A stretch of 64,000 nucleotides of DNA from Paramecium sonneborni (GCA_905182985.1 CAJJDN010000063.1:1-64000), one strand, 5' to 3'. Positions 24,841 to 38,800 are shown, numbered from the stretch's first letter. The notes: generated from the letters alone by a model not told the origin. Numbers and translations are program-made.

Positions 24841-26144
24841 ATGGATATGATTAAACATGAAGCAGCTGAATAAGCAAAAGATTTTTAATGTATTTACAAT
24901 CATAACTTACCTCCTTATATGGTAATATTTGATCCTAAGTTATCTCAAAATGAAAGAATTTTATGTTTAAAATGTATGGAAGATTTTGATAGAATCACAA
25001 AGATGGTAACATTCAAAAAAGCATAATAAATGGTTGAAGAAAAACAAATTAAAAAAAACGAAATATTAGAAAATGTTATTTAACCTAATATTAGATAAGT
25101 TGAACTTTTGTAGAAGAATCTACATTAGTTAAAATCATTTGTTAATTAAGAATTTGATTAATTAATTGAAAATACATGTGAATGGATAAAAAACTTTGAT
25201 TAAATTAGAAAATTTCATAAAAATTATAATCTTGTTTAAGAACTAGATAAATTAATAAAAAATGAAAGAAATGAGAATATTGATGAATCATTGTTTATTT
25301 AAGAAATTACTAAGATTAATTTATCATTAAGCATAAAAATAAATTCAAAATTAGAGCAGTTTAAGAATTTTAATGATTATACAAAATGTAGTTAAATACT
25401 TTAAAATATTATTAATACTGAAATGTCTGAATGTAGCACTGATCTAGAAAAGAGTACAATAGAAACTTAAATGACAGATTCGATTGAATCAATTTCTAAT
25501 AGTAATATTGATTCTATTGAAAAAAACTTAGCTTATTATCGAGAATTAGAATAAATTTAATATTATATTTATGAAGATTTATAGAATCTAGTTAATTTAC
25601 TATATTCATTTAAAGCTGTAAATGAACATTTTAAGAATAACCTTAAACATCCAATGATTACTGTTTCCAGAAATAAAATTATTTTATAATTGAATCTCTC
25701 TAATGGAATTTATCTTGATTTATAATAATAATATCAAAAAAATCCTTTTAAATATGTATTATTGGAAGAAAAGAAAAATGCATTAAAAATTATAAATCAA
25801 TTTGCATAAGCTCTAGGAATTGATTATTAATCATATATAGATTATTTTAAATCTAATAGTTTAAGTGAGATAATCTCATTTAAATAGTAAAATTTAGAAA
25901 AAGTAACTTTTTCAGGCTCTTCTAATTCCCAATAAACAACAAATATCTTCCTTCAAACTTAGAAAAATGAAAAAATTTTTAGTCATTGGATTAATTCCAA
26001 AACTTATAATTCAAAAAGTTTTGATTCTTTTATCTTCAAAGCCATGTAATTAAAAAAAAAATATTTAGATCATATAAATAACTTACAGAGATTAAATTAT
26101 TATCGAATTTTCCTATATCTAATCAAAATTCGAGCGATAAATGA
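24841..26144 (+). CDS. Hypothetical coiled-coil protein with N-terminal Cys/His knuckle
   Basis: Exons 24841-26045 and 26069-26144 (intron 23 nt) give 426 residues. Without the intron the frame would run on into low-complexity AT-rich sequence to 26439, whereas the spliced tail (ISYKQLTEIKLLSN...) looks coding. Residues about 20-52 contain Cys and His spaced like a small zinc-binding knuckle (CIYNHNLPPY, then RILCLKCMEDFD). About 60-280 are long charged helices, probably coiled coil. The region around LQLNLSNGIYLDL resembles a block I associate with Paramecium multigene families, but I cannot name a function. It is likely intracellular, with no signal peptide or membrane segment. Confidence 0.65.
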
Positions 26145-27112
26145 AAATAAAGTTGTTTTATCAAGTATTTTTCATATTTCTCGCATAAAATTTTTAATCT
26201 TTTAATTTTATAGAACAATTAATATAGGAATATTTTGTAATTTTCATCTTCCTCCTTATTTTATGATTTTCCGTAATATTAATAATTTTTATAAAAATAA
26301 TTTAATTTTATAATTTTTCAAAAATCTTTTTTTTTAAACATAAGTACTTAAATTCCATCTAATTTTTTTATATTCATTTACTTATTTAAATTGGAATTTT
26401 TTCAAACAGCAAGCTCTAACAAAACACATCATATAATGAAAGATTTCAGTAATTGTAAATCAAAAATTTTACAGTTTTCATCTATGCATAAAATCGCACT
26501 AAGTCTTTACTTGAGTAAAACTCAGTGATTAAAAATTAAATTTGTATTTTCACTTGTTTAAATGAACTATGAAAATTTAATATGATATTTTTGAAATAAT
26601 CTAAATTAATTTATTGTTTAATTTTTTTGATAATAAGTAAAGTTTAAATTAAAATTAATAACTTTAACAGCTATTTTCTCAATATTTTTAAGAAATATAT
26701 CCTAGATATCTTAGTTTTTTATTATATTGTGAAATTGGAATTCTAATATTAAAAATGGATCAATAATTTATTAAGATTAAGTAATTTTATGGTTTAAAAT
26801 TTCATGATTTGATTTAAAAGTTAAATGAATGTTAATTAAAACTTTATCAATAAATTTATTGTTAAATAGAGAATACAGTCTATCCATACAGAACATAAAA
26901 AAACAAAAATAGCTAATCAATTTCTTTTAGTTTTATTATTTTAAAAATAAAGTTATCATTTTCCTAAAATATCTTAAAAAAGTTTAATAATTAATCAAAA
27001 ATATTGATAATATAAAATTGCTCAAGTTAGTTTAATATAAATAAAATCTTAATTAATAAATTTTATAACTTATTGATATAATATTACTTATGATAATAAT
27101 AATCATTCTAAT
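26145..27112. other. Intergenic AT-rich DNA
   Basis: About 970 bp between two convergent genes. No conserved coding sequence, RNA gene or repeat recognised. Confidence 0.45.
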
Positions 27113-28945
27113 TGAATTTATGTGAAACTACCCTATTATTCTCCATTATTATAAATTCCTTTTAACATTATTTAATAATGACTAATATATAATTAGATAA
27201 TACCAATTAAAATTTGGATGTTAATCTAACCACTTTCCATGTTTTAAACCATTTAAATGATTATAATTACCACCTCCACTAAAAGTAAATAATAAAAACA
27301 AACAATACATGAGTTCAAAATCTTCACTAAAATCAGTTCTAAAATAGATATTCCAATTTCCATATTTTATTCCATTATTATACATTCCTTTATATTTAAT
27401 TTAACACCAACTAACTTTAAAATTTAAAATAATACTCTCTATTAAAATTTTCAAATAAATCAATCCATTCACCTTATTTCTTACCATTCAAATCATCATA
27501 TAATCCACCTCCTCTAATATATAATTTATAATTGATACATAATTTCGAATTCTTTATCAGAATCTACTCTAAATTATATATCCCATCTTCCTATTTTTCT
27601 TCCATTTATATATTCTCCTATATAAACAACTTCACATAAACTTAAAAATTAAAATTATAATAATTTTACTCTGTTTTAAAATGTTCATATACTTCAATCC
27701 ATTTACCATGTTTCTTTCCATTTTAAATATCATAAAATCCTCCTCCTCTGATAATATATAACTAATTAACATTTTTTAAAATTAATGATTTGAACTATAT
27801 CTATAAAAAGTTTCCCACTTTCCAAATCTTTTTTCTTTTTTTATTGTACCTTTAAACAATATTTAACACCATCTTATTTATAATTCAAATATATTTACTA
27901 GTTAAAATTCTTATGTAATTCTATTTTTTAAATTTCTTAATTCTAGTCTTAATTATAAATTTCTAATCCTCTAAAAATAATTTAATGAAAAATAATACAT
28001 TATTTTGAATTCATCATTAGAATATTCTCTAAATAAAATTTCCCATTCACCACATTTTATTCCATTTTCATATTCTCCTTTCTAAATCAATTAACAATAA
28101 CTTTATTTTTATAATATTTTCAAACTTAGTAAAATCTGAATATAATTCTATCCATTTTCCTAATTTAACAAAATTTTCATGATCATAAACCCCACCTCCA
28201 CTTCAATTTTGATAATTATATTTACATAATATTATTTTCTATTTTATAATCCCATCTTCCAATCCTTTTTCCATTCTTATATTCTCCTACTTAAGTGATT
28301 TAACATTAACTAAATATATTTATTAACAGTATTACTTCCAATAGTTATCATATAATTCTACCCAATTTCCTATTTTTTACTAATTATTCTCAGCATATTA
28401 TCCTCCACCACTTTAGCAATAATATACTATACTATATACCAAATTTAATTTTCTTATACTATATCCCATTTCCCTATCTTAATTCCATCTTTATAAAATC
28501 CTTAATATGTTATTTTACATTCACTATTTTATATTCAAACTTACTCCCAATATTCTTATCCAATATCTATCCAATTTCCTTATTTTAATCCATTATCATC
28601 ATACAATCCACCTACTTTTAATTAATTACTTTTCCAAAATGCCTTCCATTAACCTACTTTTTAATTCTTATCTCCATATTTTCCATCCCAAATTAAATAT
28701 TTTACCTAAGGAAAATTTAGATTAATTTAAGATTTACAAAATGGATCCATTACTTTTTATCTGTATATCTTAAATTTATACTTTTTCACCACTAGCCCAT
28801 CTTTAATATATATTTCAATTCCTTATATTATCTGATATAAATAAATTGTTCGTTATAAGAAAAATTATCCATTCCAATAACTTTATTTTCCATCTACCTC
28901 TATTAATTCTTCTATTATTATATCTTGATCTTGATTTGATTTCAT
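27113..28945 (-). CDS. MORN-like repeat protein with many tiny introns
   Basis: On the minus strand about a dozen MORN-type motifs run from the ATG at 28945 to a TGA at 27113, with patterns such as GEYKNGKRIGRW, GGGVYDHENF...LGKW and KGIYNNGEQQGSF. The frame changes several times. Short GT...AG segments at 28524-28544, 28411-28439, 28310-28335, 28201-28225 and 28101-28125 (21-29 nt) restore it in the 5' half; the 3' half is not resolved. Several of these candidate introns end in AAG rather than TAG, so either this gene has relaxed acceptor sites or it is decaying. MORN repeats bind membranes or scaffold cytoskeletal and cortical structures. Large families of this GGGxYD/GKW type exist in Paramecium as I recall. 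Exon boundaries are tentative. Confidence 0.6.
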
Positions 28946-29066
28946 TTATTATTTAATGATACGATTTTTAATTATTATCAATTTTTTATATAAACTCATT
29001 ATATAAGTCTTATATGATAAAATTTGAATAAGAAAATTATCTAAAAACTATAAAATATTTTTTCTT

Positions 29067-31095
29067 TAATTTATTTCAATATTATTTCAAATAACTTAAT
29101 GAATCATTATTTACTTAAACTAGAATATTGATTTATATTTTAATAAATCAATTTCCATATTCATTTTCTTTTTATAAATATAAGAATTAGAGATGAATTG
29201 TTTTAAATTCTCTAAATAATAAATTACAAAAACTTTTATAAAAATTGGATTTTTTTTTAAATTCTTTAAATCATATACAAATTTCGAAATTTATTATTAT
29301 TCTAAAATTACTTGAATTTTGGGTTTTTAATTTATCAATTCAAAACATTTCGAAAATAACTTTATAATTAAAAGTTAAAATTTAAAATTACCTTTTCAAA
29401 ATATTCTCCTAGTATTTTATGAGCTTACTTTAATTGATATTCATAATTTATTTACATCTATTTCGCTTCTTCAATTTAAAGGTAAAAGGTTTTATATTTG
29501 AATTCATCATCTTCATCATACTTAATTATTATTCTTTATTAATGATCACTGTTATTTTATGTAAAAAGTCTAGAAAAATAATTCCTTAAAATCAGAATGC
29601 AAACTATTTTTATCTAGATTCTTTAGAAAATAATTAATAATTTTATCATTAATTAGAGGGAAAAACCAAAGCCAGAAATAAATGAGTTTGATACTTCTAC
29701 TATTTCAAAAACTAAATGCTTTATCATCCCGAAACCAATTTTAATAATAAAAAAATTTTAAAAGCCTTATGATGCAATTCAAAGCCATACTTTTTCTACT
29801 CATTTTCGGTTATTTTTCAATATTGTCTTCTGGTCTTCGTAAAATCTCTTATGCATGAATTTCTTTAGTAAATATATCTACTATTTAAAAATAATGTTAT
29901 CATGATTAACAGTATGAAATTTAAAATAATTAGACTCCTCAGAGTTATAGAAATTGTAAACAGGTTTAGAGTTTCCCGTATTAATTTTTCAATTAAAAAT
30001 ATAGAAAATCTTTTTCATTCTAAATTTATTTATTAAATGTATATTTATCATATTTTAATTTATATATCAAATAAAATTACNTAATTTATTTCAATATTAT
30101 TTCAAATAACTTAATGAATCATTATTTACTTAAACTAGAATATTGATTTATATTTTAATAAATCAATTTCCATATTCATTTTCTTTTTATAAATATAAGA
30201 ATTAGAGATGAATTGTTTTAAATTCTCTAAATAATAAATTACAAAAACTTTTATAAAAATTGGATTTTTTTTTAAATTCTTTAAATCATATACAAATTTC
30301 GAAATTTATTATTATTCTAAAATTACTTGAATTTTGGGTTTTTAATTTATCAATTCAAAACATTTCGAAAATAACTTTATAATTAAAAGTTAAAATTTAA
30401 AATTACCTTTTCAAAATATTCTCCTAGTATTTTATGAGCTTACTTTAATTGATATTCATAATTTATTTACATCTATTTCGCTTCTTCAATTTAAAGGTAA
30501 AAGGTTTTATATTTGAATTCATCATCTTCATCATACTTAATTATTATTCTTTATTAATGATCACTGTTATTTTATGTAAAAAGTCTAGAAAAATAATTCC
30601 TTAAAATCAGAATGCAAACTATTTTTATCTAGATTCTTTAGAAAATAATTAATAATTTTATCATTAATTAGAGGGAAAAACCAAAGCCAGAAATAAATGA
30701 GTTTGATACTTCTACTATTTCAAAAACTAAATGCTTTATCATCCCGAAACCAATTTTAATAATAAAAAAATTTTAAAAGCCTTATGATGCAATTCAAAGC
30801 CATACTTTTTCTACTCATTTTCGGTTATTTTTCAATATTGTCTTCTGGTCTTCGTAAAATCTCTTATGCATGAATTTCTTTAGTAAATATATCTACTATT
30901 TAAAAATAATGTTATCATGATTAACAGTATGAAATTTAAAATAATTAGACTCCTCAGAGTTATAGAAATTGTAAACAGGTTTAGAGTTTCCCGTATTAAT
31001 TTTTCAATTAAAAATATAGAAAATCTTTTTCATTCTAAATTTATTTATTAAATGTATATTTATCATATTTTAATTTATATATCAAATAAAATTAC
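29067..31095. repeat. Perfect 1,014-bp direct duplication around single N (assembly artefact)
   Basis: Bases 29067-30080 recur at 30082-31095 with one N at 30081. All compared stretches are identical. It is the third case in this window of the same pattern, with a single N exactly between two copies, and the best explanation is two overlapping contigs joined without merging. Confidence 0.85.
29335..29727 (-). CDS. Small hypothetical ORF (copy also at 30350-30742)
   Basis: An open frame of 130 residues starting MIKHLVFEIVEVSNS. The middle is hydrophobic and the end is acidic then helical (KYDEDDEFKYKTFYLQIE, then EAKQMQINYEYQLKQAH), which looks more like protein than chance AT-rich sequence. 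A second frame over the first half (NLDKNSLHSDFKELFF) is also codon-like, so an intron or frameshift may connect them and the start is uncertain. The identical second copy is an assembly duplicate. No family recognised. Confidence 0.35.
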
Positions 31096-31894
31096 ACATA
31101 TTATCCTTTGACCAGTTAGTATTCTTCCCAAATAATATTTAATTTCCTAGTCTCTACTTTCAATGTTATAAATCAAAGGAAAATATCTTGGCAACCAAAA
31201 AATAAATGAATAATTTATTGACTATCTCATAATATAAAATAGAAGGCATAATATCATTTGAATTATAATCAAATTATTTTAGTTAGCTAAAGTTAACCAA
31301 TTTGATTTTCAATCTCAACCTTTAAAGATAAAATGAATAAAATATTGCTATATGATTTTTCAAACAGAAATTAATCTAATCAAAACTTAAGTTAATTAAC
31401 ATAAATATGTGTATAATACATTGATTTTACTTTTCCTACTCCAGATATAATAAATAAATAAATTAATTTTATGTTTGAAAATGAATTTGAAGATAAAATA
31501 GTATTTTTGTTAGTATTTTGTTGGTCTTTCAAAAATATTTTGAAAATAAAAATTTTTATTTCATAAACCTCATATATTTCAATTAAAAAAGAATATGTAA
31601 CAAATTGATTAAATATGATATAATTTAAGTAAAAATTTAAATCAAGAATTTTAAAAATTAAAATAATAAAATTGACAACAATTAAATAAAAAGATTTAAA
31701 CAATAAAAATAGTCAATCTAAATTGAAAATAAGGGTAAACAAATTTTAATTAAGATTTAATATTTAGGAATAATAATTAAATTTAATTTAATGAATATTA
31801 TACTTATAAGACCCCCCTAAATTGTTTCCTATTATTATTTAATTCGAAACCAAATTTGTTTCCTAAAATTTTCTAATATTTTTTGTAAGTATAA
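31096..31894. other. Intergenic AT-rich DNA
   Basis: No supported gene. A hydrophobic minus-strand open frame at 31392-31703 is made only of A/T-rich codons and shows no family motif, so I treat it as chance. A short C run (gacccccct) precedes the kinase start. Confidence 0.45.
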
Positions 31895-32979
31895 ATGTAT
31901 CTTAAAAATTCAGAATATAAAATAATTTAGAATCTTGGATCAGGTTCAGATCATTATGTCTTTAAAGGATAGCATAATAAGACTTAAAATATTTGTGCTA
32001 TAAAAATAGAAAAAAAATCAGGGATTGGTTAATTAGAAAATGAAATTTAGATCCTTTAATAGCTTTAAGGAATAGATGGAATACCAAAAATAATTGAAAT
32101 TGGAAAGACTAATGATTTAAAGTAATTTTAATATTTAAGTTAGGAATTTTCTAATTATTCCATTGCTAAATTGCAGTCTTCAGGATTTAGGAAAGTCAGA
32201 GAAACTATCTCTATGGAGCATAATAGCTATTGGTTTAAGTGTAATACGAATTATGAGGGAAGTTCATAATAAAGGAATATTACATCTTGATATAAAGCCA
32301 GAAAACATTATGGTCACTTCAAATTCAATAATCAATTCTACAGAATAAATTTTAATTTCTGGAAACGTAAATCTAATCGATTTTGGATTATCTTAAAATA
32401 TAAGAAATACTATATTCTTAAAACAAACTTTTATAGGTTCGTTAAGGTTTGCAAGTCGATAATCACATAGAAGAGAATAACTTGGTTATAAAGATGATTT
32501 AGAGAGTTTACTTTATGTATTAGCTTATTTAAGAAATAGTAAGTATTTTTTTTATTTTAGAAAAATTACCTTGGCAATACTATCAGTAAATGGCATTTTA
32601 TTTAATGGATATAAAGAAAATTGGAGCTATAAAAGATTAAAGTTATAAAACTTCTTTGCTTTCATAATAATTTCCTCCATAATTCTATCACTTCCAACAA
32701 TATATTGATAATTTGAACCATTCTTCTTTACCAGATTATAATTATATAGAAGAATTATTCAAATAAATGCTATCATTAAATTATGCTTAAATAAAACCTT
32801 CTCTTTCAGAAACTTATTAATTTAATATTTTAAGAGATTTAGAAAATTCTGAAGATAACATAGTAAATGAATCAATCTCAAATCGAAATGCAGATGATCT
32901 AAAAGTAACTTTAATCTCAGATTTAATAAAAGCTTACCAAACTATTAAGATAAAATCAATCAAAGATATTCATTTCTGA
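31895..32979 (+). CDS. Casein kinase 1-like Ser/Thr protein kinase
   Basis: Exons 31895-32121, 32144-32538 and 32561-32979, two introns of 22 nt, 346 residues. Kinase landmarks in order: glycine loop GSGSDHYVFKG (about 16-26), AIKIE with the ATP-binding Lys, a helix ending in LENEIQIL, the SLQDLGK turn typical of CK1, catalytic loop HLDIKPENIM, LIDFGLS (metal-binding DFG), and a CK1-style activation region GSLRFASRQSH in place of APE. These features place it in the CK1 family, which is greatly expanded in ciliates. It appears catalytically complete. The C-terminal tail after about residue 290 is short and without a targeting signal. The substrate cannot be inferred. Confidence 0.88.
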
Positions 32980-34010
32980 AAATTAATCAATGAAAATTTA
33001 CTTAGTAGTATTAATCTAAAATAAACTTTGCAATTTCTTTCAAATACTAGAATTGAATTTCTATATATTATTTTTTTTACTATTTCGATAAAATCTTATA
33101 ATAATTTGTCCATTATGCTCATAGATATTCAATATTGCTTATTATTACAAATTTTATATAAAGCAAAATTTTTCTTCATAGTTATTGTAAATTGATTTAA
33201 ACAATTGAAAATTCATATATAAACAGATAAATTGTTAATATAATTTAAATATATTTGTGTTTTATTTTGTAAGTAAACCTTAAAAATTTTAATTTTTACA
33301 TTTTCGAATTTGTCCTTGTTTTTCGAGTATAATATCAATTTTTCTGTAAAAATGTGATTAATTACAAGAAATCTCTTGGAACTTAATGAGATTCATTGAT
33401 CGATAATTTTAAAATGAAGGGTTTTCCCATCAATAAACATTTATTCTTTTCTTATAAATTAGAAAAAATATTAAGATTATAAAAATATAATAGTTAAGTG
33501 AATAAGAAATTGCTTCTTATAATATTTTAAGCCTTATGAATTGTTAGAGAGATAAAATTCGATATTTCTTTAAAAATTTAAATTTAAAAAATTTAGAATT
33601 TTTTCCTTGAAGATCTTTTTCACTTATATGTGTTTATATCAGTTAGGTGTTTTATTTTGAAATTAATAAGAATAATAATTATGAGTTTGCCTAATCAAAA
33701 AGAGATGATAAAAAAACATATCTGATTTATTTATGTTGATATTTTTAAATTGATAAATTATAAAAATTAATACATTTATATCTATCTACTTAATATAGAC
33801 ACATCATTTATGAAGATTAAAAACAGACTTTGAAACCTTATTAATACATTTTTACCCAGACTTTGATGTAGAGATACATAAATCTTGTCAGTGTTATTAT
33901 AAATATATATTAGTCTATTTCAAAGAAAAACATCAACAATGATAAATAACTTCTTCAGTATTGATATTGAATTTTTAAAAGAAATGATTCTTTAATCTCT
34001 ATCTAATTGA
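32980..34010. other. Intergenic AT-rich DNA
   Basis: No conserved gene or RNA visible. A short frame starting with ATG near 33939 runs to the TGA at 34008-34010 and could be the 5' part of the open stretch that follows, but no intron joins them cleanly. Confidence 0.4.
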
Positions 34011-34907
34011 TTTTTGTCTTTTATTTTAATAATTTATATATTTAACATTTTTTCAAAGAATCAAAAAAACAAAAAAGAACTAAATTAATTGAAAGGTAGC
34101 AAAAATATTAAGAAAATCATTTATAATTTTGCATAGAAAAAAAAAAATAAAGAATGTGAGATAGGCGAAAAGGAAAAGCTTATCAGAAATAGTTATATTT
34201 AAAACAGATATCATTATCTTAAAATAGATACATAGGGTAAGAGCTAAAATTAAGAATTAAAATGTAACACTTGTCCTAAATAAAGAGTTGATTTATCTTT
34301 AATTATCTCTAAAAATTCAAATCAATTTTATCAGAATAGACATAGAATTTTGGCACAGTTCAAATGGAAAAATTTTAAAGAAACAACTTCTAGCAATTTC
34401 CAAAAATTTTTTCAAAATTTTTATTTAAAAAATCTCTTTAAGATGCATAAAAATAAATTATAAATAATAATATTTTTAACAAAGAGGTAATTAGCCAATT
34501 TATATAAAATTACTTCTATTCTAATCTATAAGTTAAAATTGTCGTTTTTATTAAATCTACACAACTAATTCAAATTGGCAAAAAGGATTGATATTGACAC
34601 ACAGCAAAATAATTAAACTTTAGTTATCTTAAATTCCATTCTCTTAAATTCATTATATTTTTCATTTTTAAATTAAATAATAAATTAAAAAATATTAGTT
34701 GCAATTCTTGTATTGGTTTACAAATGTAGATTAAAACAGAAAAAATGCTTAGTTAATTATAAGTGTGATTATTGGTTTATAGTATCTGTTACACTTTTTT
34801 ACTATCCACAAAAATTCAAAAAAGACTTAAATAAAAAAAAAATCAAATTTTTTTTTTTAACCTACATTTATAGAAATTTATTATCAATTTAATTATCAAA
34901 ATTTTGA
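34011..34907 (+). other. Long open stretch, possible gene or pseudogene
   Basis: Roughly 300 codons without TGA and without a good ATG at the left end. The first 150 codons look protein-like: a hydrophobic segment (FLSFILIIYIFNIF), a Lys-rich region, and CNTCPKQ. The right end is dominated by A/T-rich hydrophobic codons. In a genome where only TGA stops translation and GC is this low, open stretches of this size can arise by chance, so this is reported only as a candidate for transcript or homology checks. Confidence 0.25.
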
Positions 34908-35392
34908 TAAAGTAAAAAAAACTTAAAAATAGAAATCAGACAAGTTGGCAACTTTTGGAATTCTCCTAATTTATCACTATTTTCTAAATTATAACAAATT
35001 AACCACAATATATTAATGCTCAGAAGTTCTCAACCTAATTATGCTTAGATCCAGATTTACCACCTGCTTTTGAAGCATATATAATAATATTGTTAAAAAT
35101 AAACAATTAAAAATTAAACTGTTATAAGATAAATGATACAACCAAATTTTAAAAAAGAAAGTTTTTGTCATAAAAGAAATTAATTATTTTATTGCCTTAT
35201 CTTTCACCTTGATTTAAATAATAATTAACATTGATAGCATTTGGTGCTAATTTTATGGAAAAAAGTATTTAAAAAGGAATTGTTTATAAGAATACACTTA
35301 TAATTAAATGATGATTTTTAATATTAATCTTAAGATTTATGGTCCCTCTTTTCCAATTTAGGTATGAAATTACATATGATTTACTTCTTATT

Positions 35393-35665
35393 TCAAGGAT
35401 ATTAAGAGCTTTTGATCCTGGTTTTTTCAGAGTTAAAAAAAAAATAAGTTAATATCTCTTTCTTACAATTATCATAAAAAGGATAAAATTGAGAATTCCT
35501 ACAATAAATAAAGACATAAAAGTAATCAAATTTAAGATTCATTAATCCGAATTTTTCTTGTATTTTCCAGTTGATTTTAGAGAAACAATCAACTATTTCT
35601 TTTTTGATAGAATCAAATTTATTTAAAGATTAGAAGACAGAACCCTCATAAAGATATACTAACAT
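35393..35665 (-). CDS. Small hypothetical ORF, possibly broken
   Basis: Starts MLVYLYEGSVFQSLNKF and encodes 90 residues with mixed composition, including Trp and several Cys, unlike random AT-rich sequence. After the TGA at 35393 the same frame stays open for about 180 more bases (CNFIPKLEKRDHK...), so this could be a longer gene interrupted by a nonsense mutation or by an unrecognised intron. No family recognised. Its start lies about 195 bp below the stop of the NB-ARC gene, on the same strand. Confidence 0.35.
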
Positions 35666-35859
35666 GTTTAATTAGAAAACTTTTATTAGTGATGAGTTAC
35701 TGATAGATCTCAAAAAATTTTATTATAAATTTAATTTAAATACAAAAAATAATAATATATACATTATTAAAACAGTTTGTAAACATTTTCGTAAAGTCAG
35801 TTTTCAATTCAAAAATAAATAAAAATAATTAATTATTGTGATGAATAAATGATCTTATT

Positions 35860-38800
35860 TCATTATTTTATTAATTATTCAATTTCTGTATTGATTTTTA
35901 GTTTGCCTTAAACTTTACTAATCACTTACTAAGAAATAGATTAACTTAATAAAATTTATTTCTCAACAATTCCCAAATTTTCTCTTAAGTATTTTTAGTG
36001 ATTTGTTAAAGATTTTAGGATTTTTCCATCAATAAAATATTCAGGATGACTTGTAATAACGTCATCTAAAAAATTATTCATGTTAGGATATTAAAGGACT
36101 GTTTCCATAAATTTTTATGCAAAATCTAAATGTTAGAAATTTGATTAAACTATACCAATATTAATAGCTTCAAAACAGAGCATTAAAGCTATTTTTTGAT
36201 TCTAAACTTCATTAAATAAATCTCCTAATATATTTTTTAAATATTTCATAGTTATGTAATCTTTAGCTCCATATAGAATTAATCCAGTGTAACCTCCTTT
36301 CCACTTTCCTACAGAAGCATACTCTCTTAAATAATTAAGAGTAGAAGTTTGAAGAAGTTTTTTAATTTAAAACTCTTCCTTTGAAATTATTCCACTCTTT
36401 AAAATCAATGTGCGTTTTTATTCTTCATCAAAAAATTTTTGATTAAATTTTTTTATTATTTAAAAATGAGTTATTTCATTTTATAACCAACTGATGTATT
36501 TACAACTATCTTGAACCTAAAAGGTTTTACTTTCCATTAAACCTGTTATAAGGTTTTTTTTTTGATAAGTTTAGGTAAGAATTTCATGTAAAATAGTCAT
36601 AAAGAAGAGTTGCTGATAGATTTCTGTTTATTTAGCATAATCTTCAAAATAATTTGCATAAGCATCAGCTAAATCCTTTAAATAGATATTTAATGAAGGA
36701 TGAATAAAAGAATAATAACTTCTAGTTTTTTGAATTAATTTTCCTAAGGCTTGTATATATTTAAAGTCTTCCTTTTTTTGTTTCCATAAATATGCTAGCT
36801 AAAATTCAATTTTTGATTTAAATTCAAAATCATCTGAGTGTAACATAATATTTTAGGCATTTTTTAATTCATCTTCTGCTTATTAGATATTACTCATTTC
36901 TATTAAAACAAGACCTTTTTCATAACAAATTTGAGCAATTTAAGGATTTTAGCCCTTCTTTAAAATTTAACTTTTTATTTCATATGCTGTTGTTAAAGCT
37001 TCAAGAGATTCAGAATATTATTTCAAATGTTTTAATGATAGCCCAAGATTAAGTGTAAAATCTGCAACTTCGATTGATTAATTATTGAGTTTTTCTTTCC
37101 AAATTTTAATAGCTTAACGAAAATAATCCAAACTTTATTAAGCATTTTAATTAGTTAAAAAGGATATTTTCCCTAATTAATAATATAATTTAGCTCTTAC
37201 TATGTAAGTCTCTCTTAAGCTCTTATTCATTTAATTTTTTTCTACTTATTCTAAAGCCTATTTATAGAAAATTATTGCTCTAGGATAATTTTTTTACATT
37301 TAAAAGTTTTCAGCTTATAATGTAATTAATTTTGGGATTCTTATATCTTCAATACCATGTAAATCTACATTTATAATCTTTGATTTCTCTAAATATTCAT
37401 TTGATAGATCGTATTATTCATTTTATTAATATATAATCCCTAAGGAATAATATGCATCTGCTAAAATAGAAGGAGTTTAATTAAAAGTTCCAGTTTAAAT
37501 GATAATATCAAGAAGATTGCTTTTAAGTGCTTCTTCTTTTTAACCCATAGCCAACAATAACTTAATTTAATTGATAACATATATAGAGAGTGCTTGAAGA
37601 TTTTTTGAATTTTTTATATTCTTACCAAATTATAATGAACCAAAAAGATCTAAATATTCTTAACAAGATTAATAATCTTAAATTAAGTATTAATATATAA
37701 CGCTTAATTTTAAAATAATGGTTATTGCATAATAAAATAATTTAGGAAAATAATCTTCTAATTGTTAAAATAACTATTTTTATATAATAAGATTTATTAT
37801 ATTTCTAGCGTGAAGATGATTATTCTATGCAATTTTTAATGCATCATCTGTATGTTTTTCTGTTTCAATATCAGGTAAAATATCAAAAAAATATTATAGA
37901 GAATCTGATAAATATTATAAAGATAATTCTTGTCTTATGCATTCCTCTTAGATAGCATCATCAATCTATATAAAGTGTTGTCTTTAGATATTTATTAATC
38001 CTAAATCTGCAAGCATCCTTAGACTTGTAGTTATTGCATCTTTACTACATTCTGTATTTTTCATTAATTATAATATCAAATCCAATTCAATTTTATCTGG
38101 ATATAACCATGAAATGTATTTTAATATTTTTTTAGCTAAATCATCTTAAAGATCCATAAGAATTTCAACAATTGGACTGTAATTATTATTTTATTAGAAT
38201 TATTTTACTGCTTATACCTTAATATTCTATGTAATTTCTAGAGAATTTTCATTATTAATAAATTGGCCTACTAATAATTTTAGAGATTAAGGCATTCCAT
38301 TGGATAAATTGATTATTTCTTTCTTATCATCATCACTTAATTGCCTATTTTTTAAGATTTTATTAATATAATTAAGACTTTCCTATTCAGTCATTGAAGA
38401 AATGTTGACTATTTAATACAAACTTTTACTAAAAATTTAACAATTAACAGCTGTTATTATTATTTTTATATGTTTTGGTGTTTCATTAATTAGTGATTAT
38501 ATCATATTAAGATTTTCTACATTATCAATGATGATAACAAAATCTTAATATATATTTTTTATTTTAGCCAAAACTTCAGTTTATAAAATTGTAAATTTTT
38601 GAGTTTAGGTTAATAACTGTTATTAATATAATTATTTATGATAGAATAGAAAATCTTAATGTAGATTTGATTAATTTGAAGCATTAAATGGCCAAACTTT
38701 TATGTTAAATTAATCTTTAAGTTTTTTTGCATATTAGTAAGCTAATGTTGTTTTTCCAAATTTTCGTGGTCCAATAATTACAACAATATTTGATTTTTTG

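Noticed and set aside
26145..26439. Extension of the 24841 gene to a TGA at 26437
   Set aside because: A 23-nt intron at 26046-26068 gives a coding-like end at 26144; the unspliced extension is low-complexity AT-rich sequence.
28507..28725. Plus-strand hydrophobic open frame
   Set aside because: Antisense to the MORN-like gene; the plus-strand translation is low complexity while the minus strand shows repeated MORN motifs.
31392..31703. 103-codon hydrophobic minus-strand open frame
   Set aside because: Composed almost only of A/T-rich codons for Ile, Leu, Phe, Asn and Lys; no motif, and expected by chance where only TGA stops.
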